DNA from: Asterella californica
Taxonomy: Eukaryota > Streptophyta > Marchantiopsida > Marchantiales > Aytoniaceae
Direction of reading: 5' to 3'
Length of the DNA stretch: 64,000 nucleotides
NCBI GenBank assembly: GCA_036924285.1
Contig: JAYKYS010000005.1
Span: 682,001-746,000 of the forward strand
The notes below the pieces were generated by a model that was not told the DNA's origin, ran no database searches, and was given only the letters and a program-made list of their open reading frames with translations. Shown here in pieces: positions 23,053-36,441 of the stretch. Position 1 is the first letter of the stretch; every line of letters begins with the position of its first letter. The position numbers were made by a program, and so were the translations under genes.

Positions 23053-23933
23053 TGTAAATCTTCAACGGTCTTATCGATCAACTATCTTTAATCTTTCAAT
23101 TTTTATGATAACCATCAATCAGTCTGTAACATGTCAGACCTGTCTCTTAGTCAAGCGTTGCCTTTGATGATTTTGATGAAAGCATACCATTAACTTGGAA
23201 GAAAATATGTTAAGTTCAATCTTTCACAAACTCATAAACTAATTTTTTTATTATAACGACGTCTCTCAAGTTCTCACATTTCTAAAATCTCACAGTCTCT
23301 ATCTGTGTTACTAAAATGTCATTACAACGATATGAAAACAAGGATCATGAGCTCTTCTCTACTCCTCTATTTATACATTCTAGATTTTTACTTTGGTATC
23401 TATTGGTAACTCAGTCATAACTATTTTTATCAAATTTTACTAAGATATTATCTAAGATAAAAGCACTAATCACATGGGCTTCTTACATTTTCATATGGGC
23501 TTATTCTCTTCAAAGTCAACAACTTTTAGGAGGATTCTAGAATTTTCTTAAGGAATTTCAAATTTCCACCCCCCTCTACACTAAGACTCACTAAAAAGAT
23601 GACATGTGGAATTTTTTTTTATTTTCAATGCCCACAAAGTCAATAACTTAAGTCCCACCACTAATATCAAGTCAAAAAAGATACAATGAATATTTTGCAC
23701 ATCCTTTTTATCTTTTAAACAAGATGACAAGATAGTAGTGCTCACTATTTAGAAAATATCTGAATTTTATCTCAAAGTGTAACTAATTTTAACCATAACG
23801 AACTTTAACTAGTCATGACTAACTTGATATATCCTTAAAATACTTGGGCAACAAATAAACAATATCCACACTTAGTTATAACAAAACATCTTACTAATAA
23901 ATAAATTTTCTATGTGTAACATAAATCGTTACA
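23053..23933 (-). repeat. 3' LTR of the 24-29 kb gypsy element
   Basis: About 880 bp. On the minus strand it begins TGTAACGATTTATGTTACAC and ends GATTTACA, with a TATAAATA box at 23368-23375. A purine tract GGAGGTAAAA (23934-23943) adjoins its start. It aligns along its whole length, in opposite orientation, with the LTR at 45967-46875, which fixes both boundaries within a few bases. Confidence 0.85.
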
Positions 23934-24199
23934 TTTTACCTCCAGACTAAATTTTTGCTCCGTCTTTGGAGTGAAGAAAGAATTTTTGTCGATGAAATAG
24001 TTTCAACTTGTCATGATTGACCCGATCAAATCTCCTTCTCTCAGTTCTTGAAGGTCATTCGTGAAGTTGCTCCACACCTTGTCTACAACAAAAAGACAAA
24101 ATATCTAAGAAGAAACTTCTTCCTATGCCTCTTGAATCTGATAATATCATAGAACATTACTCAATCTCCGACTTGAAATGATTTTATCTCTCTCTTGTC

Positions 24200-27100
24200 A
24201 AATCGTTTGTCATAACTTTTCTTTTGATATGCTTGGGCTCGTTCCATCCGGATCATTGCTATCGCTGGTGTCTCTTCCAACTCTATGAGTTGCTCCCTCT
24301 TTGATCTGACGATGTTTTCTCCCTTCGACATCTTCAATTTTTGTTAAATAGTTTGAAAGGTATCGAATTAGAATTGGATGAGCAACTTGGACTCCACTCC
24401 ATAAACAAGTAGAAATGGACAATATCAAATAGAAGTCTTTGTTGTCATTCGATATTTTCATAAGATGGCATGTAGTCTCTTATCTCAAGTATGTTTGACA
24501 ATCTCAACATCAGCATCTTTGACGAATATTATACAAAGTGTAAGATTGATCTTCTCCGCAAGATCATTAGCATTTGGTTTGTATGACGTTGTTACTCGTG
24601 GCTTCATAGAAAAGTGTTGCAGCATAACAATAGTCATGTTCCCCAGAAACTCTTCTCCTGTATCTTAGACCAACTCTAACAAACATCCAAATCTTGTGAT
24701 GATGCTCTCCCATAAGAATCTACCCACTTCTGTTTGATTAATCTCTCTTAAATGTCTAGAGTCTACCCATTTAGTACAATAGTCTACGACGTCTATATTA
24801 TTACCTCGAGGTGTCTTATTAAGAGGACCTACAAAATCAATACCTCACTTCTCCAATGATCATAACACTAGAATTGGTCTTAACGGTGATGTTTTAGTAG
24901 ATTTCAAAACAAATGCTTGACATACGTCACAAGTTTTACAATAGTTTAAACACTCCTTGAAAATACTTCTCCAATGATAACTCGCATCTAAAATCTTAAA
25001 GGTTGTTATCTTACTAGCAAAGTGACCTTCGCAAATAGTGTCGTCGTGAAACTCATGCATTAGATTGAAAATCTCTTTCTGACCAATTGCTCTCCTTAGT
25101 AAACCTTGATGAAATAGAATTCTCTCCATCATGGTATAGAGTTTACATCTCTTGATCAACGCGTTATGTTCTCAGATATGCATACCTTCTAGGAAAGAGC
25201 CATCTGCAAGAAAACTCCAAGAAGTTTCCTTGTACTTGTCCGATACGTCCTCAATGTTGTGATCGTTATCACTTGCTCGTCTTGAAATGAATCATCAAAC
25301 GGTTCTTCTATCTCATCATAAGCCTTCGACAAGAGATCAACATTTGCATACTTTTTTCTTAGTTTATCTTCGATCACGTAATCATATTCTGTTAGAAAGA
25401 TCTTCCAACGAGCAATACGACCTTCGGCATTAGGTTTATTAAAGATATATTTTAAAGCCTTGTGATATGTAGTTGTGAAGAATTTTCCTCCTAGCAAGTA
25501 ATGTCGAAATCTCTTCAATCCAAAAATCACAGCCAATCCTTCTCGTTCAGTGATAGAGTATTTCTTCTCTGTGAGAACCATCTACCTACTAGCATAAACT
25601 ATAGGATGATCATGTTCATCTCCATCTAATTGACTTAAGTTACGTCTGAGTGTTACATTGGAGACATTTGTATACTGAATAAATACTTTACTCCACTCAA
25701 GTTTAGCAAGTATAAGAGTTGTCACCAATGTCTTTTTTAGCTCCTCAAATACTTTCTTTGTATTTTGATCATGCACTTACGAGTCAAAATCAACTCTCTT
25801 CTTCATGTAAATGGTCAAAGCTATTGCTTTGTTCCAGAAAGATAAGATAAACTTACAATAATATCCAACCATACTAAGAAATTGTTTCAACTTGGTCAAG
25901 TTGATAAGAAATGAACGATCTACATTCTTCTTCACCTTCTCAAGATCTACTGCAATCTCATTCTTGGAAATGTTATGTCTTAACAATAGACCTTCTTCGT
26001 AACCAAAGATGCACTTCTCTAGATTTTGAGAAGCATTAGCTTGCTCCAACCGTTACAAAACTTTGATCACATGATCAAAGTGGTTTTCTTTTCTTCCATA
26101 CACGCAAAAATCATCAATAAAATCACAAACAAACTACTCTATGAATTGTTCATTAACCTCTGAAATGTAAACGGAGCATTACACAATTCAAATGCTACCA
26201 TCTGAAATGAAAATCTTTCTCAAAGAGTAGTGGATGTAGTCAATTGCTGGTACTCCTATGCTATCTTGATTTGATTATACTTAATATAATCATCACCAAA
26301 GTTGTACCACTCATGACGAGCAACTTTTTTCAAAATCTCATCTATAATTGGTAGAGGATAATAATCTTTCTTGGTTCTAACTTCTTACACAGTCGTAACT
26401 TATCATTCTTCTTCTTGACAAATCACAATGGGTGAAACTCATTTTGAGTTCTTCACCTCATAGATGAAACTCGTCTCTTTCAATTTGTTTATTTCCTCCT
26501 TAATCATCATTGTCATTGTAAGATTGACTCTTCTTTAGTTCTGTCAAACTGGTCTTGCGTTCTTCTCCAATTTGATTCAATGACTCTAGAGTCATTTCCT
26601 TCAAATCCTTGTAACTAAAAGCAAACACATGAATATATTTTTGAAATATATCTAGGAATCTACTTTTATCATCTTGAATGACATTTATACCAAACTTCAA
26701 GATAGAGAGTCTTCTCACAATTTCTATCTCATTCAACTCCTTCTTGTCAAGGTCTTTCTCCACTACTGATCGAGTAACAAGTCAATAACACTACGCTGAT
26801 GTAATGATTCATCTCGATCAAATCTTTCATCATCAGACGAGGAGTCTTGATCGTAAGAATCTCCCATATCTATCTCTAAGACACTTTGATCGTCCTCCGT
26901 ATCAGATTCTCAATAGTCACTAGTGGGTCTATCAAAGTCAAAAGTCACAACTCCAACTTCCGAGAGAGGTACTATTGCGATGTGATCTCTAGACTCAATC
27001 TGTAAATATCTTTATGACACCTATATGTGGTGTGCACGACTCTTAACCCAAACCTATCTAGGAGAAAATCATAACTAGAGTCATTTAGCACTTGAAAGGA

Positions 27101-28753
27101 CATTAACATTGAATTCTCATCAAAGACACAACCACATTCTCTAACACATCAAGAGGTCTTATTCGTTGTTTGTTAGTCATCCCCTACAACCATGCTAGTC
27201 GCATGAGTTGTTTCCATCCTCAACTTCTTCATCAATCTCTCCGATAGAGCATTTACAACCGACTCTTCATCAACCAACACGTCAGAGGCATAGTGATCAT
27301 TTAATCAGACTTTAACTTTTGAAGCCCTAGTACATACCTCTAAAACATGCGCATCCACCACACCAACTCCCATAGACTTTAATGTCTTACTCTTGGGTTT
27401 CTTCTTCTTGTTTCTTTTAGAACTCAATCTTCCTTTGAGTTCCCTCTGTAAACTAGGATTGAGTGCAATTAGTTGCTTAATCATGATGTTGGCTTTTGGA
27501 GCACCCACATCTTCAACCACATCATATCTCGCTTGAGATGATGAAATAATGAAATCTATCATACTCAACTTTCTTCTTGGTTCTCTTGATTTACTCAAAA
27601 TATTACTCGAACAAGTACTTCTACTTGGTGACTCTTCCATGAAAACCGGTTCATCAGAAAATCAAATTTGTTTCTTTTCTTCAGCTAAAAGCTCCATCGA
27701 TGCATGAGAAGAGTTCAAGCTCTCTCTTATTATATATGAGATCTCGCACTACATCAACAGTAGTCACTCCACTGTCTCGTGCTTGTGATAGATTTCTTCC
27801 ACCGACATTCATTATGATAGCTTTGGTACCTCTTGCTCCGTTGTCATGACAATTTCGTTGGAAATGAGAACCTCCACAAGTCCAGCATGTGAGTCATTCA
27901 AAGTTATCTGGGTTATCTCTAAATTTATCTTGATATCTACTATTGGGATTGTCATCATAACCTCTTTGACCTCCCCTCCTCCACCTTTGTTTCTTCATTC
28001 TCATAGCTACATCACGTTTATCTTGAGATCAACAAGAGTATCGATGACGCTCTTCAACTCCGCATGAAAATCTGAGGTGACATTATACATCGCTGTAGAG
28101 ACAAACAATCTTCGCACCACTGTTGGAGTAGGAGTTGACGTCGAAATGATCACCAATTATGATGGTGCATATGCTATCACTTTGGTTACACCAAGAGTCA
28201 AAGTCGACACCATAGCGGCATGATAAAGTTGGATGAGATCCCTTTCATCTAAACTCTCTTCCATATTTGTCATGATCTTGGTAGCACCTGCTTTGGTTGT
28301 TAGCTTCTTGTACATCACTTGGGTTCGAATTGAAGACTTTAAGTCTCTCACCAAGTTCTTGGTCAGCACTACTTCAATCCTCATCATTGTTAGTTCCATG
28401 TTGTCTCTTCTCTTTCGTAAGACCGTTCGAAACTACTACCAACTTATCCACCCTTTCAGCATACTGCCGAACTTTCTCATCGCCTCGTTGCTACAAATGA
28501 GTGAGCTCCTATAAACTCTTCGATGAGTGCGTTACTCAATGTCTCTCATGTGTCCTCAACTACAGCATGTGTTTTGATCTTCACTCGATCTTAATATCAC
28601 GTAAGAGCAAAATCTTCTAAAAAACTTTAGCAGTAACAACACCCACTCTTCTTTTCTCCTCGCGTTGTTTCTGATGCAACCTTTTTTGAAGTTTTGAACA
28701 AACAGCTCTACATCTTCATTGTCATTCTCATGAAACACTAGTAGCTTCTCCAT
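24200..28753 (-). pseudogene. Decayed Ty3/gypsy gag-pol
   Basis: Fragments appear in order from right to left. Gag is at 28753-28556 (MEKLLVFHENDNEDVELFV, VQNFKKGCIRNN). Pol leader is at 26763-26500 (KYIHVFAFSYKDLKEM, like the VFAWSY..M motif of Tat/Athila-type elements). RT catalytic FIDDFCVYG is near 26110 with RLEQANASQNLEKCIFG after it. RNase H (KKYSITEREGLAVIFGLKRF) is at 25581-25320. The integrase zinc region (HEFHDDTICEGHF ... CKTCDVC) is at 25159-24880. Integrase core pieces (FVGPLNKTPRGNN, RFGCLLELV) are at about 24830-24690, and the C-terminal piece is at 24461-24210. Many stops and frame changes occur, and several stops replace a Gln expected by the family. No 5' LTR was found at the right end. 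Confidence 0.85.
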
Positions 28754-29939
28754 CTTGTAACTACTCTTTCTATTCTTCTAATCTTTGCACAATAACGACT
28801 CGCCAAAAGAGTACAAACATCATCAATTTCATTTGAAAATAATCTATTATAGATAAAACGAAAAAATGATTATAACAACATCTCTTATGTCATTTCTTCT
28901 CTCAATATCATAAGCCTGAAGCTTGCATGTCTTTCCTTGAATTCAAAGTATCTTTCTCACCAAATATGGTTTGGAGTAAATTTGTTGAAGATTATTCTTG
29001 CAATGCATTACATCCAGCAAATGTCTTATTAAGAGGTCCTACACATAAAAGCATACATATAAAAACCCTAGAAGAGATCAAAAACATTAGTACAGAAGTT
29101 GATAAGCAAGATATCGATGTTATGTTATAGATGAACATTCAGGTGCACAAGGACAAAGATATATAATCAGGAATGTAAAACTTTCAGACGAGAGCTCTAG
29201 ATGTATATTTATGTGCTACAAAGCTCTCTTTCCGTTCTTGTTGTTGCTATACATTTCATAGTTAATCTCGATTTGCCACAATACGGAAAGCAAGGTATAA
29301 TTTCTTGTAGGTTTCTACGCTTTTCATTTCTAATGCTAAATGAGATAATTAACACGATTCTCAAGCAAATGCTTAGCCGTGGAAATGTTATTGCAAGCAT
29401 GAATAAGTTAATACTTTAACTTATTCTTGCTGATAAGATTTTTTTATAAAAAATGAATTTGTTAAAATTCAGATTTAAGTCAAAACTCTCTCATAGATTA
29501 CAATATTCAGTATTTATCTAAAAATATTAAATAAAATTTTGATGATTCTTTAATACTAAACAGTACCTCTTTCCAAACCTAAAGTAAACGGAAGAAAAAA
29601 TTATATTTTTCTTTACTTTTAGACCTCCACTTAGAGTTTCATGTAGTGTATCTACACTTAAACTATGAATCATTTAGTATAGTTTGTTCTACATCTAAAC
29701 TAGTTTGAATTCTCTTGGAAAGATTATGCTATCTTTCAATTGTGCATCTCATAGAATAATAAAATATTTACTCTATTAGATGAAGGTTAGAAGAAAAGAG
29801 AAAAAATAGATTTGGATAAATCTCAAATGCATAGCATTGTAATTCCACTGCAAACGCAACACCTTGTTAGTATTTATTCGATTGTTGACTACTCTCTCCG
29901 CTGTATCAAATGCATAGCTTTGTAATTTCATTATGCAAC
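28754..29939. other. Non-coding with short repeated motif
   Basis: No gene. The segment around 28870-28905 (ATTATAACAACATCTCTTA) weakly resembles the LTR at 23.27 kb and could be a scrap of the missing 5' LTR. The motif TCAAATGCATAGC followed by TTGTAATT occurs at about 29823 and again at about 29907. The segment before it (GAGAAAAAATAGATTTGGAT ... AATTCCACTGCAA) recurs near 36490-36540, so it is part of a dispersed repeat. Confidence 0.4.
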
Positions 29940-30047
29940 AACTTTTTATATTTTTATATATATATATTAATTTTTTTCTATCTGCATCAAAATTTTTATT
30001 TTTTATTTTATTTTTTTTATTTTTTTATTTTAATTTATGCTAATATT
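29940..30047. repeat. AT-only low-complexity tract
   Basis: About 100 bp of almost pure A/T, with T-rich runs and a TATATATATATA core. Confidence 0.9.
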
Positions 30048-30775
30048 TTAGTTCGCTCTGTGCAAGGGCAGCAGCGCGCGGTTGCAAGAAGCTTCACAGC
30101 GAAAGAGACCCAAAAACAAGTAATAATTAATAAAGGCTTGGGCGTCTTAGCCGTTGGATGCATCATCACATGGAAGGCACACAACAAGGCCTCTTACAAT
30201 GACCGACTGACTGAAGATGTCTTCCTCTTAGGAGTTAAGTTTTCCCTTATCTTGAAGCAAACCACGAACTGTTCCTCGACATCCAAGCAGCAGTTCAGCG
30301 ACTGACAGAAAGTGAATGCAGTTCAACTCCAGCTCCATGCCACGTATGCGCCACAAAAGCGCCGCTGATATGTAACCGCAGGTGGGACTACTGTAGTTTA
30401 TATAAAGCAAAAGCTGGGTCGATTTCCAATTCTAACGGTGCAGATGAGATCCCAATCATATAGGACGGTATTCTACTCGAGACGCTTACTTCGACTCCCG
30501 GGACTCCTTCAAAGGGGGATGATATTATTAGAGTCTAGGTGAGAAGCTTTTGCTTTGTATGTGACCGAAATCTGCTACAGTGGAGTAAAGGTCGAGAACT
30601 GTCAAGCGTGAACTAATGACTACCATCCACGTGGTAGGCGGCATGTACTTTCTGGTGCTTTTGCCAGATGGACGTGTTTCCACAGAGCAGCAACTAGGTG
30701 ATTATTTCCGTATCCGGGGAGCGGTCGATCTGTGCAGCGCTCGGGGCTAACCGGCATTCTTTGTATTCTCAACCG

Positions 30776-30888
30776 GTTGAAATTTCGAAAAGTCGCGTTG
30801 AAATGGTATCGAGCCGGATTTTTTACAGGTTAAAATTTCGAAAAGTCGCGTTGAAATGGTATCGAGCCGGATTTTTTACAGGTTAAAG
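30776..30888. repeat. Tandem repeat, 2.1 x 53 bp
   Basis: Units 30776-30828 and 30829-30881 start GTTGAAATTTCG / GTTAAAATTTCG and end GGATTTTTTACAG. They differ at one base, and a third partial unit (GTTAAAG) follows. Near-identity implies a recent duplication. It lies 1.8 kb upstream of the gene at 32630. Confidence 0.93.
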
Positions 30889-32629
30889 TTTTACTAAAAG
30901 AAATTTACATGTTAAAAGAACCGAGAAGACTAATAAATGATTGAGAAAAACCGGTTCCCGTTCATTGCCGTCGGATAATTTCGTATTCTCAAACCTTTTA
31001 CCCCGATCACTGGATCATCTGTGGTGTCAAGCTTCCGTCCGGAGACTCCGGATCAATGAGGAAGCGCAGAACACGAGAAGGGTTGCTGACCTATCAAAGA
31101 CCAGATTGGCGGCGTCAGTTCCCGTAGGGGAAGGCACCGTTAGCCAAGAGTGACGAAAGCAGCACGTCGCAGGCGAAGCAGATAACGTCTGTCAAGATAC
31201 GTGTGACACGCAGTTCACGAACGGAACCCCGTACCAAAAGATCCACGTTAAACGTTCTACCTTCAACCTTTCGGCCTCTGCAGATGCGCCACGTAGGTCA
31301 TGTGTTGCAATCGAATATCATGCGAAAAGACCCTCGGAGAGGCCTGCTGGAACCGCAGTTAGTCCTTATAGTACGTACCTTACCCTAACCAGCTTCACAC
31401 ATGCAGTTTACTAACCCGCAAAGACAGTACCACGTGGCAGTATATGATACTACGCGCAAAGTGTAGGGTTAACTATCAACCTGAAGGTGCCACGCGTCTG
31501 AGCTGCCACTTACTGCGCACGACACGCTAGGTGTCTATGCCAGCGCAGCACCAACAGGCCACGCGAAGCCGAGGGCTCCAGGCAAACGATGAAGTGAATT
31601 CTTTTCTCTCTTTACTGTCTTGAATGCGTGAGGTCGAATCTTCGACTACAGTGGCTGATACAGACCGAATTCTAAATATGCACTTTGAAGCCTATGCTGG
31701 ACGACGTTGAATCTGCCAATGGAGTCTTGCCACACCCGGCTGGTAAGCGAGGGATTGGTCGAGAGTATTTGAACGCACTGGGCTCGCAATGGCGTCTTTC
31801 GCTTGATAGTTGCTGTTTGCCAGGAGCTGGTGTGCTTGTGATCGATGCGTGGCGATAAAAGAGCGCTTTTGACAGTGAGCTCGTTCGTCAACTACGAGTT
31901 GTCTGCGAGTGGAGAAAGGCGTCAAACTCCTTTTGCCGGGAAGGGCGTGGGCTTGGCTTGGTTTTCCTCCGCGAGGTCATTGCGTAGTAGCGTGCAGGTT
32001 GAGGCGTACACGATCACAGAAGGTAGCAACAACTGCAGGTAGGTCTCGTGCCGATTAATTTTCTGCACAGGAGCAGCAGTTGTAATCGTTTTAGTATGAA
32101 AACAGGGCAGTGTTTGGAATATGGCACAAGGTTGCTCGTAAGGCAGAAGTGTCTTGGAAGTGGGTGGTGGTTAGTGGGAGAAGCATTTGGGTGTTTCCCC
32201 AAGGTACACTCGACGTAGGGGATGACATTTGCCTTTGCACGAACGAGTTTAGAGAGAGTCTTTTGAGTTCGGGTTCATACTCAGAGGGCCTCGGAATTGC
32301 GTGGAATTTCGGTTGTATGCGCCGGCGAAGGAAGAAGCGTTATTGAGATTGTGTTGCGAATAAATTTCCGTTTTCTTTCATGGTGGGGTTGAGCATGGAT
32401 CCATTGGGTGATGAAGAAGCTATACTTTCTTCTCGTCCGGATGCTGGAAGTAGAGGGTGAATGAGATTCATAGGTTGCGATAGGAGTGTTAGCTCGTTAG
32501 CCGGAAGGCTTCAGTTTAGGGAAGATTGTCCCGAAGCCTACAGGAGCCTGAAACTAAATACAGTTTGTAGGTGAGAGCTGGGAAGTCATATAGAGGCGGC
32601 TGTAGATTAGTAGACGTGACTTAGTTGAG
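30889..32629 (+). promoter_or_regulatory. Probable promoter and 5' leader of the gene at 32630
   Basis: GC-richer than its surroundings and without a convincing reading frame. It includes a G-box-type core CCACGTGG (about 31428); another lies just outside at about 30623. CTGCAG|GTAGGT near 32038 could be the donor of an intron in the 5' untranslated region. No TATA box or start site can be fixed. Several short frames (for example 31845-32042) would be upstream reading frames if transcribed. Confidence 0.4.
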
Positions 32630-35453
32630 ATGGCAAGCATGAATGTTCCGCAGCAAGTGATCGTAAATCACGAGGAGGGTAGTAAGCAGAAGTCAAGAAT
32701 TGATGGACAGGGCGATACTATGATGGTGGAGACAGAGGAAACCATTAGCGCGTTGCCCACGACGGGTGTGGCTTGGATTCCGGTAATGGATGAAGTTTTA
32801 GAATTTGAGGTGGTGGAAAGCCCAGGGAACAAGGCTGGCAAGATGAAGGCGAGAGCAAGAGCAAAGGCCAAGGAAAAACCTAAGACCAAAGCTGGTGGAG
32901 AGAGTGGAACATCGGCTGCACCTCCTGCCAGGAAGTCTCAGCGAGCTCGTCAACCTCCAGCGAAGTTTCGGTATCTCGTTCCAAGGCCACTCGGCCAGCA
33001 AGCATTACCCCCTATCGCTCCTACCTTTGTTCATCCTCCGATCTCGAATGGGATACCGCCACTGCCGCTTCCACAGAGCTTGTTGATGCCTTTTCCTCCT
33101 ATCCCAGTTTCCACTCCGCCTGGTAGTAGCACACTGCCCCCACCTGCCACTCCTGCTGGTGCACTGCATCTATCCACTTTCCCAAGTATAAACGATCAGG
33201 CACTGCAGCCTACAAGCACATCAGCTCTCAGTCCGACTCTTGTTGTTCCCCGGCCTCAGCCGGCTCTGGCGGAACGTCGTCGGTTTGCAGTTGTAAATAA
33301 GCGAACTGTTGTGCGCAAGAAATTGCCACCATCTCCTAGTCAAGAGCATGCTGGTCTCAGTCAAAGTTCTTTTTCTCATTCTCAAAGAGGGACTTTGGCT
33401 GGAACAGCACATCCATTTTTCGCCGAAGCTATCATCTCCGAGACCGCTCTCGGTGGAGGTGGGACCTCAACAACGTGTACTGTCTCCCGCAGTATGTTCG
33501 CAACTCAAGTTGGTTCTAGCTCTCCAGGGCCCAACGCTATACAGGACCCGGGATCGTCCTTTCGTTCTTATGTTAGTTCTGACAGTAATCAGACACGTTT
33601 TTCCCCTGTAGAAAACGGAGCTGTCACTGCTGTGCACTGTCCTCGCTCCTCAAGGAAACCTCCTCTTCCTCCCAACCCTTGGTATCGCAATTATGTGCGA
33701 CGAAATCCACCGCACCCACCTCCCGCAATCCTCAAAAGAAGCTTTGCCCATGTACCACCTCCCCCTACTCATGAGAGTCACCCTACGGTTCCGCCCAGAG
33801 CTTCCCTCAACAATCGTGATCTAAGATTTCCCAAACCAACAGTCGGTCCGCATTATCCGCTTTTTGGTAAATCACAGATTGCGCAAGCTGGCTCCAGTTC
33901 CCAATCGGTGCCCTGGCTTGTCCCTCCTCAACGAGATTCAAATCACTGTAGAATTCCAGGTTCCAACATCTCTGGACACGCAAATGGGATAAACATACCA
34001 GGGCAAACACGTAGTCAGCAAAAGAGAAGAATGCGACAACTGAAGAATGGTATAGGCAAGAAGTTCCAAGACCTCATGCAAGGGGCGACTCTGGTTCAGG
34101 TAATGTTGACTTCTATCAAAGATAACGTCGAATAACTTTTGCTCGTGCTGAGTAATTATGATATCGGGAAGGTTGTATCCGTGAGTGGATATTGTCTTCC
34201 GGCTCTTAGTGTAGGCAATGTTGTTGTGTTTCACGTAAAGCCAGACTTCGACTTTGAAGTGACGGAAAGGTTGTGGAGTATCTACACAGTCTGAACTGGT
34301 GATGTTTCTCTGAGCAGGAACCCGATAGTCAGCAAAAGGGAGTTACGACCGTGAAGCAGATTGTTCTTACTGACGAGCAGAGGACGAAACTTGTGAACGA
34401 GATGATCGAGGCTTGTCGCAGTGACCCAAAATTCCGGGCAAAATATCTTGGTAAGAACATTCTAAGAAAGTAAAGTGAGGCAACGGTCGCTTCATCAGTA
34501 CTTATTGGTGAAGAAGATTATAGATCATAGCAATTTGATTACCCTTCCCCCTTCCGGCTAAAAGAGTGAAACTATCTCGTGAAGGTGGACCGAAGCTTGA
34601 AGAATGAGCATTACTTTGTAGCGTCCTACTTCGAGCATCAACTGGGAGTTCAAACCTGACATAAGTGATCGTTGTTGTAGATGCGGTGAAGCAGTTGTCG
34701 TATTTTGGCGTGCTGCAGACTGCTTCTTACCAGTTGGTTGCTCAGGTAGCTCTTTTTGACATACACCTTGATGTGTCCGGTCTTTCCCGAGTCGTGTTAA
34801 GAGTGCCATGACAGATAACGATGGATTTGTTCGTTGATAAGTAGATATATTTTCGCCGTTTGTATAGATTATTCCAGAATGATTCACCGTTCGTATATCT
34901 AATTTCGGCCAGGCTTTGTAGAATGTAACAGAAGTTCTTGAATTCTGTAGGGCCCAAGTAAAGCTGCACAAGAAGTGGTTGATGCTTGGAAGAATCAGCC
35001 CCCACCAAGCCAGGAAGGATCGACATCTGCGTCAATCAAATTCTACAGAGCCGTGAGTAAGGTCTGTCAGTCTATGTGATTTACTTCGTACAGATGCAAG
35101 ACTTTAGTTCTCGTTTGTCAAACTTTCAGCTTGTCACGATCCCGAGGATCCTGTGTGTTAAGCCTTCTCATTATGGGTAGTCCACACCGAGTCCCCTTAT
35201 CTGGTGAGATAGTTCCCGTAAGTCGTTAATCCGGTCATGATAGAGTCAAAAGAGATTTAACTGACAACATCTTGTGCTCTGCATTCTGCAGCTTCATGAA
35301 GAAGCGGTTGAGCCCATGCAGAAGCTACCGTGTCTGAGAGAAGCAGGCTCGTGCTCTGTCACTAAGAGAAATGATGGCGCTTGGGTATTTACCCTACCCG
35401 ATGAAAAGAAGAGGAAGCTTAACGGAGAAACGAGAGCAACAAATGGGTTATAG
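32630..35453 (+). CDS. Unknown proline-rich, basic protein, five exons (643 aa)
   Basis: Exon 1 (32630-34099) encodes an acidic start, a Lys/Arg/Ala stretch (KMKARARAKAKEKPKTK), RKSQRARQPPAKFRYLVPRP, then a long Pro/Ser-rich low-complexity region and a basic end (QQKRRMRQLKNG). GT-AG introns in compatible phases join exon 2 (34318-34450; VKQIVLTDEQRTKLVNEMIE, CRSDPKFRAKYL), exon 3 (34681-34745; KQLSYFGVLQTASYQLVAQ), exon 4 (34951-35052; GPSKAAQEVVDAWKNQPPP) and exon 5 (35292-35453), which ends TAG after KKRKLNGETRATNGL. The exons sum to 1932 nt, an exact multiple of three. Composition and basic clusters suggest a nuclear protein. The compact helical C-terminal part (exons 2-4) is the likely conserved domain; I do not recognise the family. 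Confidence 0.75.
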
Positions 35454-36391
35454 CATTAGGGCGTGGAATGTTACCGCTTACAGCACTAGGTGAAGTAGGT
35501 GACCTCAGCCAGTCCGGATGACCTCAGTCCATCTAGATTGGCAACCTCTGTATGTGCCCTATAACAAGTCAATCAGCTTGCAGGGAGCATATTGTGGGAT
35601 ACAGATACAGCTGGGGGTCTTTGTCGTCAAGATTGTCTAGTCAGAGATGTTTTTCCTTGTTAGTCCGTTAAGGCAGATGCGACAACGTCCTGCAGACCAA
35701 TAACTAACACGGATGAGCACTATGATGTGCCACTGTGTAAATTTGTTGAGATCAGATGGAATGAATGTGGCTGAACAAGTCAGTCACGTCACAAACAAGA
35801 GAATATCAGATTTTGCTCATGGAGTCCGGTGGAATGAGGAAATGCAGAGCCTTGCATTTCATATTAAGTGTTCACTAACTGAGCGGTGTCGACGAGAATC
35901 GTGGAACGCAGCTTGGGTCCGCACTGGCCTGGTGTGTTCACTGGCTTTGCCTCGTGCCTCTCCCTTGATGTCGCAGTTTGACGACAAGTGCGGCTCATCT
36001 CCGCCGGCTCCCCACCGCTCGTATTGTAGGGCTCGTTCTACGCTTGTATCGACTTACCTCTTACGACGGATCCTTTTGGTTACCGGCTCTACTTTTTCTT
36101 TCCTTCTTTGTGTTCGAACTGGTTCAGCTCACCGCGCCATGGATCGTTCGCTGTACGGTTGGTTCGTTATTGCTATGCTAACGCAGAGGTATAAGGGGGG
36201 AATTATTTATCTTGGAGCGAAAAGCAGAAAGAGAAAAGAAGCAACGAAGACAGACGGATGGAGTCGTTTTAAAAACCGGGATGAATCCGGAAATGTGATA
36301 ACGCATAAGCTCGCAATTCCATTGCAAGAAGATTTCATTGTTTTGTAGTGGAACGGACGGAAAAAGTCGTTCCGAGAATTTATCCGTCTGT
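35454..36391. other. 3' flank of the unknown gene
   Basis: A 211-codon open stretch at 35713-36348 (+) has no family signature, mixed composition and a competing frame; it is not called. The last part (36308-36330) contains CTCGCAATTCCATTGCAAG, which recurs at about 36520-36542. Confidence 0.35.
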
Positions 36392-36441
36392 TCCGAAAAC
36401 TGTGAAGAGACGGGAATTAGTGAGGATGCACAGTTTTCGGA
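36392..36441. repeat. Inverted repeat, 13-bp arms, 24-nt loop
   Basis: TCCGAAAACTGTG (36392-36404) pairs perfectly with CACAGTTTTCGGA (36429-36441). The right arm is embedded in a pair of direct repeats GGGAATTAG(T/C)GAGGA(T/C)GCAC. The unit is bracketed by two copies of CTCGCAATTCCA(T/C)TGCAAG at about 36310 and 36522, giving the look of a small non-autonomous element. Confidence 0.75.

Noticed and set aside
28870..28910. 5' LTR of the 24-29 kb gypsy element
   Set aside because: Only about 30 bp resemble the 3' LTR; too little to call.
35713..36348. 211-codon plus-strand protein gene
   Set aside because: No family signature, no splice or start context of note, mixed composition and overlapping alternative frames; it runs into a repeat module at its 3' end.
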